The position numbers were made by a program, and so were the translations under genes. A stretch of DNA of 64,000 nucleotides, taken from positions 372,001 through 436,000 of the forward strand of contig CAWESA010000008.1 of assembly GCA_963811605.1 (NCBI GenBank), given 5' to 3'. This stretch comes from CAVQLX01 sp963811605. GTDB lineage: Bacteria; Desulfobacterota; Binatia; DP-6. A model generated the notes under the pieces. The model made no database searches and had not been told where the DNA came from. It saw nothing but the letters and a program-made list of their open reading frames with translations. Positions 13,318 to 21,074 of this stretch are shown one piece after another; positions within the stretch are counted from its first letter, which is position 1, and every line of letters begins with the position of its first letter.

Positions 13318-14316
13318 TCAGCGGACGTACGGCAGGACCCGCTCGCCGAACTCCGTGAGCTGCCGGGGGCTCGAGAAGTTGATCGCCAGCAACGACAGTC
13401 CGCGGACACGCTCGCGACGGCGCAGCTCCGCAATCATCTCGTCGGGAGTGCCGACCAGGGCGATGGGATGGCGGAGGAGGGCGTCGGGGGCGAGACCGAA
13501 CACGCCGCCCAGGCGCTCGGCGAAGGACGCGGTGGCGGATGGCGACTCGGTCGGCGAATACGTGAAGACCGTGGAGGCGAAGCGGACGCTTCCGGGATGC
13601 CGGCCGGCTCGAGCCTCGGCCGCCCGGACGCGGCCCAGCTTCTCGGGAAGTCCGTCGTCGTCGAACCTGCGGATCTCGTCCAGGGTGGTCGTCCCGGCCG
13701 ACCCCAGCACGGGCACCATGTGGATGATGTCGGCCCATGCCCCGGCGCGGCGCAGGATGCCGTTGCCGCTGCCACCCAGCATGAGCGGCGGGCCTGGCCG
13801 CTGCACCGGTCGCGGCCGGCAGATCGCGTCGGCGAGCTGGAAGTACGTGCCGGCAAAGGTGAACGGCTCGTCGCGCCAGAGACCGCGCATCGCCGTGACC
13901 GCCTCGTCCATGATGCGCAGCCGCTCCGAGACGTCGGGGAACGGCAGGCCCATCATCGCGAACTCGGCCCGCGTCCATCCCGCCCCGACGCCCGCGATGA
14001 CCCGGCCGCCGCTGGCCTCGTCGAGCTGGGCGAAGAGACGGGCGTGCATCGCCGGGTGGCGGAAGAGCATGCAGGCGACGTGGCTCCCGATCCGGATCCG
14101 GGTGGTGCGCTGCGCGAGCGTCGCCATGACGAAGAACAGCTCGTAGGCCGGCGTCTCGCTCTGCAGGGTGCCGAGCGCTTCGAACACGTAGTGGTCGGGC
14201 ACGAAGACGACGTCGAAGCCGAGCGACTCCGCCAGCAGCGTCTCCTCGACGATCGCCTCGATGCCCGTCTTGTCGTGGCGGACCTGGCCGCCGCCCACCT
14301 GGATGGCGAACTGCAT
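13318..14316 (-). CDS. LLM-class (luciferase-like) flavin/F420-dependent oxidoreductase
   Basis: 332 residues starting MQFAIQVGGGQVRHDKTG. Family motifs: AESLGFDVVFVPDHY near residue 30, TTRIRIGSHVACM, RHPAMHARLFAQLDEASGGRVIAGVGAGW, and PPLMLGGSGNGILRRA for the phosphate-binding region. These enzymes are TIM-barrel monooxygenases or dehydrogenases using FMN or F420; VGAGW and the PDHY motif resemble the F420-dependent group used by mycobacteria and uncultured soil bacteria. The substrate is unknown. Its ATG overlaps the stop of the small upstream gene by one base (TGATG), so the two are likely co-translated. Confidence 0.88.
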   Translation of the reverse strand: MQFAIQVGGGQVRHDKTGIEAIVEETLLAESLGFDVVFVPDHYVFEALGTLQSETPAYELFFVMATLAQRTTRIRIGSHVACMLFRHPAMHARLFAQLDEASGGRVIAGVGAGWTRAEFAMMGLPFPDVSERLRIMDEAVTAMRGLWRDEPFTFAGTYFQLADAICRPRPVQRPGPPLMLGGSGNGILRRAGAWADIIHMVPVLGSAGTTTLDEIRRFDDDGLPEKLGRVRAAEARAGRHPGSVRFASTVFTYSPTESPSATASFAERLGGVFGLAPDALLRHPIALVGTPDEMIAELRRRERVRGLSLLAINFSSPRQLTEFGERVLPYVR

Positions 14317-14570
14317 CAGTGCTCGGCGGGTGGAAAGATCTCGTCGCGACTCTTGCCGGCGAGGTTGCCCTGCAGCTGTGCGAGGGCCTCGTCGGGCGTG
14401 GCGGCGAGCGCGATCAGGCCGTGCGGTGCGTGCTGCGCGGGAACCTGGCAGGGCACGGCGGTGTAGAAGCCGTTCGGCAGGCTGGACACCATGACGAAGA
14501 ACGCCTCGCCGTCGGGCGCGCGGAACTGATACCAGTCGACCTTCTGTACGACGTACGGTGTGTCGCTCAT
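14316..14570 (-). CDS. small protein of unknown function upstream of the LLM oxidoreductase
   Basis: 84 residues from the ATG 14568-14570 (MSDTPYVVQKVDWYQFRAP). An earlier in-frame start at 14606 would add twelve residues of low-complexity sequence. No signal peptide or membrane segment is visible; the composition is that of a small soluble alpha/beta protein with a Gly-Phe-Tyr core (LPNGFYTAVPC) and a helical C-terminus (TPDEALAQLQGNL). The TGATG overlap with the oxidoreductase gene suggests a linked function, but I do not recognise the family. Confidence 0.65.
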   Translation of the reverse strand: MSDTPYVVQKVDWYQFRAPDGEAFFVMVSSLPNGFYTAVPCQVPAQHAPHGLIALAATPDEALAQLQGNLAGKSRDEIFPPAEH

Positions 14571-14720
14571 GATGGGGTCGGTAGCCCGCGCACGCGCCGG
14601 ATTCAAGGCATCGGGCGCTCGGTTGCCTCGCGCGCGCCCGATCGGGTAGTGGCGCGGCAGCGGTGGAAGGCGAACGCCACTGATGGTCGAGGCCGAGCGA
14701 CGGGACGGGGTGCTCGCGTC

Positions 14721-14750
14721 GGGAATAAATCGAACCGGCCGGGCGTTCTA
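14721..14750 (+). promoter_or_regulatory. possible ECF-type promoter upstream of the sigma gene
   Basis: GGGAATAAA at 14721-14729 and CGTTCTA at 14744-14750, separated by 14 bases, look like the -35 and -10 boxes of an ECF-dependent autoregulated promoter. The -10 box overlaps the only plausible ATG of the sigma gene, so either the promoter is coincidental or translation starts on a near-leaderless transcript or at a non-standard codon. Confidence 0.3.
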
Positions 14751-15346
14751 TGGGTGAAAGGGGGAACGTCGTCGTACCGGGACCGACGCGCAGAACGCGG
14801 CGGGCGCTCGAGGCCGAGCTGCGCCCACACCTCGGACCGCTGTGGGACTTCGCCTGCGCCCTGGCTCCGCGGCCCGAGGCTGCCGACCTCGTGCAGGTCA
14901 CCTGCCTGCGCGCCGTGGAGCGATTCGGCGCGCTGCGTCCCGGAACCGATGTCCGGGCGTGGCTGTTCACCGTGCTGCGCAACGAGTTCGTGTCGCGGTG
15001 GCGGCACGAGCGTCGGCGCGCGGCGCTCGTACAGGCCGAGCCGGCCGTCCTCCTGCCGCTGGTCGATCCCTGCCCGGACCTCGAGGCCGCGCTCATCGAA
15101 CGGCGCTGGTCCGAGGAGATCCGCATGGCCCTGCGGGCTCTCCCCGAGACCTACCGCATGCCGGTGTACCTGAAGGACGTCGCCGGCCTGGCGTATCGCG
15201 AGATCGCCGAGGTGCTCGACTGCCCGATCGGCACCGTCATGTCGCGCCTGGCGCGCGGGCGCGCGCTGCTCCGCGCCGCGCTGGGCCGTCAGGCGCAGGA
15301 GCGCGGCATCGTCGGCCCGGCGCGAGGAGCGCGAGCGGTCCGATGA
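14750..15346 (+). CDS. ECF-family RNA polymerase sigma factor
   Basis: 198 residues. Region 2 (about 20-90) contains ADLVQVTCLRAVERFGALRPG and VRAWLFTVLRNEFVSRWRHERR; region 4 (about 125-180) contains ALRALPETYRMPVYLKDVAGLAYREIAEVL and a helix-turn-helix ending PIGTVMSRLARGRALLR. This is a compact two-domain ECF sigma factor that would direct RNA polymerase to extracytoplasmic-response promoters. Its stop overlaps the next gene, an anti-sigma factor, by ATGA. The following genes make haem-c proteins and a phosphoesterase and may be its regulon. The ATG chosen is the only standard in-frame start before region 2. Confidence 0.9.
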   Translation: MGERGNVVVPGPTRRTRRALEAELRPHLGPLWDFACALAPRPEAADLVQVTCLRAVERFGALRPGTDVRAWLFTVLRNEFVSRWRHERRRAALVQAEPAVLLPLVDPCPDLEAALIERRWSEEIRMALRALPETYRMPVYLKDVAGLAYREIAEVLDCPIGTVMSRLARGRALLRAALGRQAQERGIVGPARGARAVR

Positions 15347-16161
15347 CCTGTCGGACGATGCGCGACCGGGTCCAGGCCTATGCCGACGACGAGCTCGGGC
15401 TCGAGGGTGTCCTCGAGGTCGAGGCGCATCTCGAGCGCTGTCCCGGATGTCGGCAGGCATTCGAGGGCCAGCGCGCCTTGCGGCGCGCGGTGACCTCGCT
15501 CTATCCGCGCGAGGAGCCGCCCGCGGAGCTGGAGCGCTCGCTGGCCACGCTCTGGCGACGCCGCAAGACGTCGCGCGCGACCCGGGTCGCCACCGCCGCC
15601 GTCGCGGTCGCGGCGGTGGCGCTCGTTCTCGCCGTACTGCCCGGCCGCCGGGACGCTGCCATGCCGCCCGAGGTGCGGGCTGCCCTCGGACTGCATCGCG
15701 CGGCCGCGGACGGCGGGCTGGCGCTCGGGCTGGCATCGCGCGACGTCGACGACGTCAACCGGTGGCTGCATCGCGAGGTGCCGTTCTTCACCGACGTGCC
15801 CGAAGCCGAGACGCGCGGCTTCGCGGTCCGCGGCGCCGCCGCCGTGGAGCTGTCGGGCACGCGCGCCGGCTACGTGCTCTACGAGCAAGCCGACCGCCGA
15901 CCCGTCTCGCTCTTCGTCTTGCCACGCCGCGACTGGCCGGCGATGGGCCGCCCGATCCAGTCCGGCAGCATGGAGTTCCGCTGGATCGAGGCCGGCCAGG
16001 ATCGCGTGATGGCGTGGACTCACGATCCGGTGTCCTATCTGCTGGTCTCCGATGCGGCATCCGACCCGTCGGAGGCGTGCGGGGTCTGTCATACGATCGC
16101 GGGCGTGCGCGGCGCCGGCGAGCTGCCCGTGGGCGTGTCGCACGGGGGGAGGCAATCATGA
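15343..16161 (+). CDS. membrane anti-sigma factor with periplasmic CxxCH haem-c motif
   Basis: 272 residues. The N-terminus is a zinc-binding anti-sigma domain: C3, then H29-x3-C33-x2-C36 (HLERCPGC). A single transmembrane helix spans about 82-99 (VATAAVAVAAVALVLAVL), placing the rest in the periplasm. The periplasmic part holds a conserved-looking region with DVDDVNRWLHREVPFF and ends with CGVCH at residues 246-250, a perfect cytochrome c attachment site. Ordinary anti-sigma factors of this type lack haem motifs. It sits between its ECF sigma gene (ATGA overlap) and a diheme peroxidase gene (ATGA overlap). A plausible reading, still inference, is that a periplasmic haem senses redox state or a ligand and controls release of the sigma factor. 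Confidence 0.85.
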   Translation: MTCRTMRDRVQAYADDELGLEGVLEVEAHLERCPGCRQAFEGQRALRRAVTSLYPREEPPAELERSLATLWRRRKTSRATRVATAAVAVAAVALVLAVLPGRRDAAMPPEVRAALGLHRAAADGGLALGLASRDVDDVNRWLHREVPFFTDVPEAETRGFAVRGAAAVELSGTRAGYVLYEQADRRPVSLFVLPRRDWPAMGRPIQSGSMEFRWIEAGQDRVMAWTHDPVSYLLVSDAASDPSEACGVCHTIAGVRGAGELPVGVSHGGRQS

Positions 16162-17585
16162 GGGAGCCATCGACAGGCCGCCGGATCCTCGCCGCGGCCG
16201 CGCTGCTGTGGGCGGCCGCGCCCGGCAGTGGACGGGGGCAGGAGCAGGCACCGCCACCGGCGCCGGCCCCGCAGGCCGTCCCGGCCCAGGGGCAGGCGGG
16301 GGGCGGCATGCACGGGGCCATGCCGATGGCCGAGCAGGTGTCGGCCTTCGACGAGCTCGGGCCGTTCTGGGACGTGAGCAAGCCGCCACCCGGCATCGAC
16401 GTCGTGCTGTGGCGGGACATCGTGCCCGGCGACAACGAGATGACGCCCGAGCGCGTTGCGCTCGGGAAGAAGCTCTACTTCGACACCCGTCTGTCGAGGG
16501 ACGGCACGGTGGCCTGCGCGACGTGCCACGACGTCGGCCGTGGCTTCACAGACCAGCGGCCGGTGGCCGAGGGCATCGCCGATCAGCTCGGTCACCGCAA
16601 CTCGCCCACCACGCTCAACGCCCTCTTCTTCCAGTCCTTCTTCCTCGATGGCCGGGCCCCGAGCCTGGAGGAGCAGGCGAAGCTGCCCATCCTGAACCCC
16701 ATCGAGATGGGGCAGCCGTCTCCCGACGACGCCATGCACGGCATCGTCGCCGATGCCGAGTACCAGCAGATGTTCGAGAAGGCGTACGGCCGCAAGCCGA
16801 CGTACGACGACGTCGGACGCGCCATCGCGGCCTTCGAGCGCACCTTCGTCTTCCTCAATTCACCCTTCGATCGCTTCCTGGCCGGCGACCCCGACGCCAT
16901 CACCGAGCAGGCGCGCCAGGGCTGGGTGCTGTTCAACGGCAAGGCGCGGTGCGTCTCCTGCCACCCGATCAATCCGTCCAATCCGATCGGAACCGACAAC
17001 CGCTTCCACAACATCGGCGTGGCGGCGCTGCACCAGGACTTCGAGGACCTGGCCAAGAAGGCGCTCAAGGAGCTGGGCGGCAAATCGGGCAAGGAGCGAA
17101 CGGAGGCCGTCGACCACCTCGCGCTCGAGACCAACCTGTCCGAGCTCGGCCACTTCATGGTCACCTTCGATCGCGCCGACGTGGGTGCGTTCAAGACGCT
17201 CCAGCTGCGCAACGTGGCCGTCACCGGGCCCTACATGCACGACGGCTCCCTCACGACGCTGTGGGACGTGATCGACCACTACAACAAGGGCGGCGATGCC
17301 AATCCCTTCCTGGACGGCGGCATCGAGCCGCTGGCGCTCGGCGAGGAGGAGATCGACGCGCTCGTGGCGCTCATGGGCAGCATGACGGACGATCGGTTCA
17401 AGGCGGACGGCGACAAGCTGATGGCGGCGCAGCGCGAGCGCGCGAACACGCAGCGGCCCTTCCGCGACGAGGCGCTCGCCATGCGCCGCGCGCTGCCATT
17501 CGAGGCCCGCGCTACGGGCACCCAGCCCGCACCCGGAGCCGCCCCGACGGGCCCCACCGCCCCCGGCGTCGGGAAGGAGAGCTGA
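16158..17585 (+). CDS. MauG/CcpA-type diheme cytochrome c peroxidase
   Basis: 475 residues with an N-terminal signal sequence (ILAAAALLWAAAPGSG) and a low-complexity Pro/Ala/Gly segment to about residue 60. The first haem site is CATCH at 120-124 and the second CVSCH at 265-269. Family blocks LGKKLYFDTRLSRDGTVAC, GHRNSPTTLNALF, PIEMG, and LRNVAVTGPYMHDGSLTTL are all present. Such periplasmic enzymes reduce hydrogen peroxide or oxidise protein side chains with electrons from small cytochromes. It follows the haem-motif anti-sigma gene with an ATGA overlap and precedes the phosphoesterase by one base, so this is one operon. The C-terminus after residue 440 is a Pro/Ala-rich tail of no known role. 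Confidence 0.9.
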   Translation: MREPSTGRRILAAAALLWAAAPGSGRGQEQAPPPAPAPQAVPAQGQAGGGMHGAMPMAEQVSAFDELGPFWDVSKPPPGIDVVLWRDIVPGDNEMTPERVALGKKLYFDTRLSRDGTVACATCHDVGRGFTDQRPVAEGIADQLGHRNSPTTLNALFFQSFFLDGRAPSLEEQAKLPILNPIEMGQPSPDDAMHGIVADAEYQQMFEKAYGRKPTYDDVGRAIAAFERTFVFLNSPFDRFLAGDPDAITEQARQGWVLFNGKARCVSCHPINPSNPIGTDNRFHNIGVAALHQDFEDLAKKALKELGGKSGKERTEAVDHLALETNLSELGHFMVTFDRADVGAFKTLQLRNVAVTGPYMHDGSLTTLWDVIDHYNKGGDANPFLDGGIEPLALGEEEIDALVALMGSMTDDRFKADGDKLMAAQRERANTQRPFRDEALAMRRALPFEARATGTQPAPGAAPTGPTAPGVGKES

Positions 17586-17586
17586 C

Positions 17587-18705
17587 ATGGCCCGTCACAC
17601 GAGCGTCGAGACCCGGTACTACGCCGAGCGCGATGCCCTCTTCCGCGAAGTGCAGCGCCTCGACCGGCGGAGCTTCCTCAAGGTGTCGATGGCGGCCGCG
17701 GCCGCGGCCCTCACCAGCGGCGTCGAGTTCCACCCGCATTCGTTCCAGACGGTGGCGGTGGCCGACGCCGCGACCGGCCGCGAGGCGTTCACGTTCGCCT
17801 ACATCTCGGATTCGCACCTGTACGAGCGCCAGGTGAACGACCGCTTCGTGCGCCAGCTGCTGCGTGCGGTGGACGACGTCAACGCGATCGATCCGCAGCC
17901 CGACTTCGTCCTCTACGGCGGGGACCTGGCGCAGCTCGGCGATGCCGGGGAGCTCGAGCTCGGTGCGCAGATCCTGAAGAACGTGAAGGCGCCGATCCAC
18001 ATGATGGTCGGCGAGCACGACTGGTTCCTCGACCTGGGCGACAAGTGGCGCCAGATGTTCGGGCAGGAGACGTACTCCTTCGATCACAAGGGCGTGCACT
18101 TCGTCGTCCTGATGAGCGTCAACGAGGAGGACTTCTGGACCAAGCGCGGCATGACGCCCGAGGAGCGCATGCACACCGTCGCCGGGCTCGACAACCGGAT
18201 CCAGAGCCGCTTCGAGGTGGGGGCGCCGCAGCGCGAGTGGTTGAAGCAGGACCTGGCCAAGGTGGCCCCCGGCACGCCGATCGTCGTCTTCTCGCACTCG
18301 CCGCTCTACAAGTACTACGAGCCGTGGAACTTCTGGACCAAGGACGCCGACGAGGTGCAGGCGTTGCTCAAGCGCTTCCCGAAGGTCACGGTCGTCCACG
18401 GACACACCCATCAGATGCTCACCAACCGCATCGGGAACATCCACTTCCACGGCATGCTGTCGACGGCGTGGCCATGGCCCTACGCGCCGGAAGGACTGCC
18501 GAAGCTCACCATCCAGATGAACCGTCCCGATCCCTTCGACCCCAATGACGGTCTCGGCACCGGCACCGCGACGATCGACGCCAACGGCACGGTGGACAAG
18601 GTGTACAACCTCTGGAACCGAAACCCGATCGAGGTGACGTCGGCCTACGTCGACTCGGGCGGCGCGCGCAGCGTGCCGCCGAAACCGAACCTGACGAGCT
18701 TCTGA
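17587..18705 (+). CDS. Tat-exported metallophosphoesterase
   Basis: 372 residues. A twin-arginine signal DRRSFLKVSMAAAAAAL at about 26-42 indicates export folded. The calcineurin-like metal site is visible: ISDSHL near 77, GGDLAQ, then GEHDW at about 142-146 where the usual motif is GNHD (Asn replaced by Glu143), VFSHSPLY and HGHTHQ. The enzyme would hydrolyse phosphomonoesters or diesters with a dinuclear metal centre in the periplasm. It lies two bases after the diheme peroxidase and eleven bases before a cytochrome c, so it appears to be part of a haem-protein module, which is an unusual setting. The substrate is unknown. Confidence 0.88.
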   Translation: MARHTSVETRYYAERDALFREVQRLDRRSFLKVSMAAAAAALTSGVEFHPHSFQTVAVADAATGREAFTFAYISDSHLYERQVNDRFVRQLLRAVDDVNAIDPQPDFVLYGGDLAQLGDAGELELGAQILKNVKAPIHMMVGEHDWFLDLGDKWRQMFGQETYSFDHKGVHFVVLMSVNEEDFWTKRGMTPEERMHTVAGLDNRIQSRFEVGAPQREWLKQDLAKVAPGTPIVVFSHSPLYKYYEPWNFWTKDADEVQALLKRFPKVTVVHGHTHQMLTNRIGNIHFHGMLSTAWPWPYAPEGLPKLTIQMNRPDPFDPNDGLGTGTATIDANGTVDKVYNLWNRNPIEVTSAYVDSGGARSVPPKPNLTSF

Positions 18706-18716
18706 GGGGGCAGACG

Positions 18717-19388
18717 ATGAGGACGAGGCGCACGACGCTCGCGATGGCGGCCACGATGCTGATCGGCGGCGGCTTGCTGGCGGCACGGGGGCTCGAGACC
18801 CGCCATGCGGTTGCCGACGAGAAGACGATCGAGGTCACGCTCTGTGACAACCAGACCAAGACGACGGTGCCCGCCGCCGCGGGCAAGACGCGCGAGGAGG
18901 GCCAGCAGATCGCCGACGCCCTGATGTCGCAGTGGCAGCAGTCGAACCCCGATCGTGACTGGGTGGCGGAGGAGCGCGAGCGGCACGAGCTCAAGGACCC
19001 GGCCGACAACTCGAAGCTGGTGGGCCGTGGTCAGGGATCGACCTACGGGCAGATCAGCCAGCGCGACGTCGAGAAGTGGAAGCGCGAATCGGTCGCGATG
19101 GCCGCGCGCGGGTCGCAGGTATTCCACAGCGGCGACGAGCTGGGCAGCACGATCGCCGTCTCGTGCGACATGTGCCATCCCCACGCCGCCAACACGCATC
19201 CCGAGACCTATCCCAAGTTCCAGCCCCAGCTCGGACGCGTGGCGCTGCTGCGCGACATGATCAACTGGTGCATCGAGCATCCCGTGCGCGGCACCCAGCT
19301 CGCCCCCGACGATCCGAAGATGCGCGCGATGGAAGCCTACATCTACGCGCAGCGGAAGGGCGCCGTACTGGACTACGGGAAGCGCTAG
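18717..19388 (+). CDS. SoxA-like c-type cytochrome
   Basis: 223 residues with a signal peptide (TTLAMAATMLIGGGLLAARG). One haem site CDMCH is at residues 150-154, followed by a proline-rich YPKFQP segment, RVALLRDMINWC with C185, and GTQLAPDDPKMRAMEAYIYAQRKG at the end. This pattern of a haem site followed by a second cysteine in an R-x-n-C helix and a final AYI helix is like SoxA and thiosulfate dehydrogenase cytochromes, where the cysteine can ligate haem. The first 90 residues do not resemble a haem domain I know. It ends the operon and may be the electron donor or acceptor for the diheme peroxidase. No other sox genes are in the window. Confidence 0.8.
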   Translation: MRTRRTTLAMAATMLIGGGLLAARGLETRHAVADEKTIEVTLCDNQTKTTVPAAAGKTREEGQQIADALMSQWQQSNPDRDWVAEERERHELKDPADNSKLVGRGQGSTYGQISQRDVEKWKRESVAMAARGSQVFHSGDELGSTIAVSCDMCHPHAANTHPETYPKFQPQLGRVALLRDMINWCIEHPVRGTQLAPDDPKMRAMEAYIYAQRKGAVLDYGKR

Positions 19389-19439
19389 CAGTCGCCACCG
19401 CGCGTGCGAGCGACTCGGCGCCGTCGGCCGACGCTGGAA

Positions 19440-19990
19440 CAGTCGCCGGCCCGCGGGACCCTCGCCGGGATCGAGCCGGCCGTGGCGAAGCCACCCCCTT
19501 CTCGCCAGCCAGGTGCGCGGCGCCACCGCGGGCGCCGGTCCGGAACGCGGCGGCACCGTTCGCCAGCTATCGAACCAGCCCGCCGACGATCGCGCATCGA
19601 GCCCACGCGCTCCGGGCACGTGCTTCCGCCAGTTGGTCAGGACGTAGACGAGCGCCGTGCGGAAGGCGCGCGGCGTCGGAGGGGACGCGCGTGGTGGCGA
19701 TCACCCCACACCGCTCCACGGCGCCCGAGTGCATGGTTGATGGCCTTCGACAGACGGATCGCCAGTCCCTGACATCCGCGGCTGATGCCGTCACGGCGGT
19801 CGGCCTCGACGATCAGGTGGACGTGATCGGCCTGTACGCCGAAATGAAGTATCCGGAAGCACGAGCCGGAGGACGCGGCGAGGGCGCGGCGGACAGTGTC
19901 GAAGAGCGGACGACCGCGCAGCGTTGATGCGCGGCGGGTTGTCGCGTGGCCACTCCAGCTTGCCAGCGGCGCTGGTCCGCACCTCATTGC
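19440..19990 (-). pseudogene. REP-associated tyrosine transposase (RAYT/Y1) remnant
   Basis: On the minus strand the sequence reads LRGRPLFDTVRRAL, then HFGVQADHVHLIVEA (the HUH motif H-V-H), SRGCQGLAIRLSKAINHALGRRG and WGDRHHARPL. A frameshift near 19680 moves the reading frame, after which TPRAFRTALVYVLTNWRKHV and GLDARSSAGWFDSWR continue the family pattern. The N-terminus, normally containing an HPVHVTLR motif, is degraded or missing. These proteins are single-strand DNA transposases that mobilise REP hairpins. This 761-base gap between genes (19389-20149) holds nothing else I can support. Confidence 0.75.
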
Positions 19991-20149
19991 AACCCCGACC
20001 AACGCAGACGGGCGAATGTCGAGACGTTCTCTGCGATGCGCGACGCGCTTCACCGCTCCCTCACATCCCGGTGGAGACCACCGCGGTAGCCACGAAACCG
20101 ACGCATCGACGGGGCAGTTCGTACTCTCGCGGCGCGCGCACGTGACGCC

Positions 20150-21070
20150 TCACCGACCGCCGGACGCCCCGAGCAGGTCGCGGCAGGACCAGATCATCGC
20201 CTGGTTGAACAGCTCGGCGCGCTCCCACTGCAGGAAGTGGCCCGCGCCCGGCACGATGAGCGGCCCGAGGCGATCGGGGAAGGCGACCTCCGCCTTGGCG
20301 AGGAAGGCGCGATCCACGACGTGGTCGGCCGCGCCGTACAGGACCAGCGTCGGGACGCGATTGGGCTCGAAGAAGCGCACCGGCTCGGAGACCGCCCGCC
20401 GCCCCATCGCCGGCTCGTAGTTGGCGATGCTGGCCCGGAAGTGGTCGGCGTCGAGAAACGGCTCGACGTGGAAGGCGACGTCTTCCTCGCCGAACGTGCC
20501 CGGGGCGGCCCAGAAGCGCGAGCCGTAGAAGGACGCGACGTAGCGCCGGCGCAGCTCGGCGGTGGCGAGCTCCGCGGCGAGGCCGTCCGCGTCGGTGGCC
20601 TGGCGCAGGAAGTAGTCGGACTCGGGTCGCAGCTGTCGCGGCGGATCTGCGGCGATGCCGGCCGCGGCATACGCGTCGGGGAGGATCGGCAGCAGCGTGT
20701 TGAAGATGCACTGTCGGGCCACGAATCCGGGAAAGCGCAGTCCCAGGTCCTGCACCACGACGCCGCCCAGGTCCCCCGCGGCCGCCACGCACCAGGGGTG
20801 GCCGAGGGCCTCGTGCACGAGCGCGTGCAGGTCGCGGGCGTGCGCGGCCGGATCGTAGAAGCCGTCGGCGGCGAGGTCGGAGTCGCCGAAGCCGCGCAGG
20901 TCGGGCACGATCACCTCGAACCCCGCGGCGGCGAGCGGTGCGACGTTGCGCTGCCAGATACGCCTGGTCTCCGGCCAGCCGTGCACCAGGAGCAGCGGCA
21001 CGCCGCCGGCCCCCTCCCGCCAGTAGGCGAGGTCGAGCAATCCCCGGACGCGCGCGCGCTCGACCCGCAC
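20150..21070 (-). CDS. alpha/beta-hydrolase, epoxide hydrolase/haloalkane dehalogenase type
   Basis: 306 residues from a GTG at 21070. The fold signatures are the oxyanion-hole HGWPE at about 30-34, the nucleophile elbow AGDLGG with Asp100, LYGAADHVVD for the acid region and GAGHFLQWE for the catalytic histidine. An aspartate nucleophile distinguishes epoxide hydrolases and haloalkane dehalogenases from the serine esterases, so C-O or C-halogen cleavage through an ester intermediate is expected. The cap domain covers about 130-230. It follows glgC by four bases on the same strand, but no metabolic link between them is evident. Confidence 0.87.
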   Translation of the reverse strand: MRVERARVRGLLDLAYWREGAGGVPLLLVHGWPETRRIWQRNVAPLAAAGFEVIVPDLRGFGDSDLAADGFYDPAAHARDLHALVHEALGHPWCVAAAGDLGGVVVQDLGLRFPGFVARQCIFNTLLPILPDAYAAAGIAADPPRQLRPESDYFLRQATDADGLAAELATAELRRRYVASFYGSRFWAAPGTFGEEDVAFHVEPFLDADHFRASIANYEPAMGRRAVSEPVRFFEPNRVPTLVLYGAADHVVDRAFLAKAEVAFPDRLGPLIVPGAGHFLQWERAELFNQAMIWSCRDLLGASGGR

Positions 21071-21074
21071 GTCG

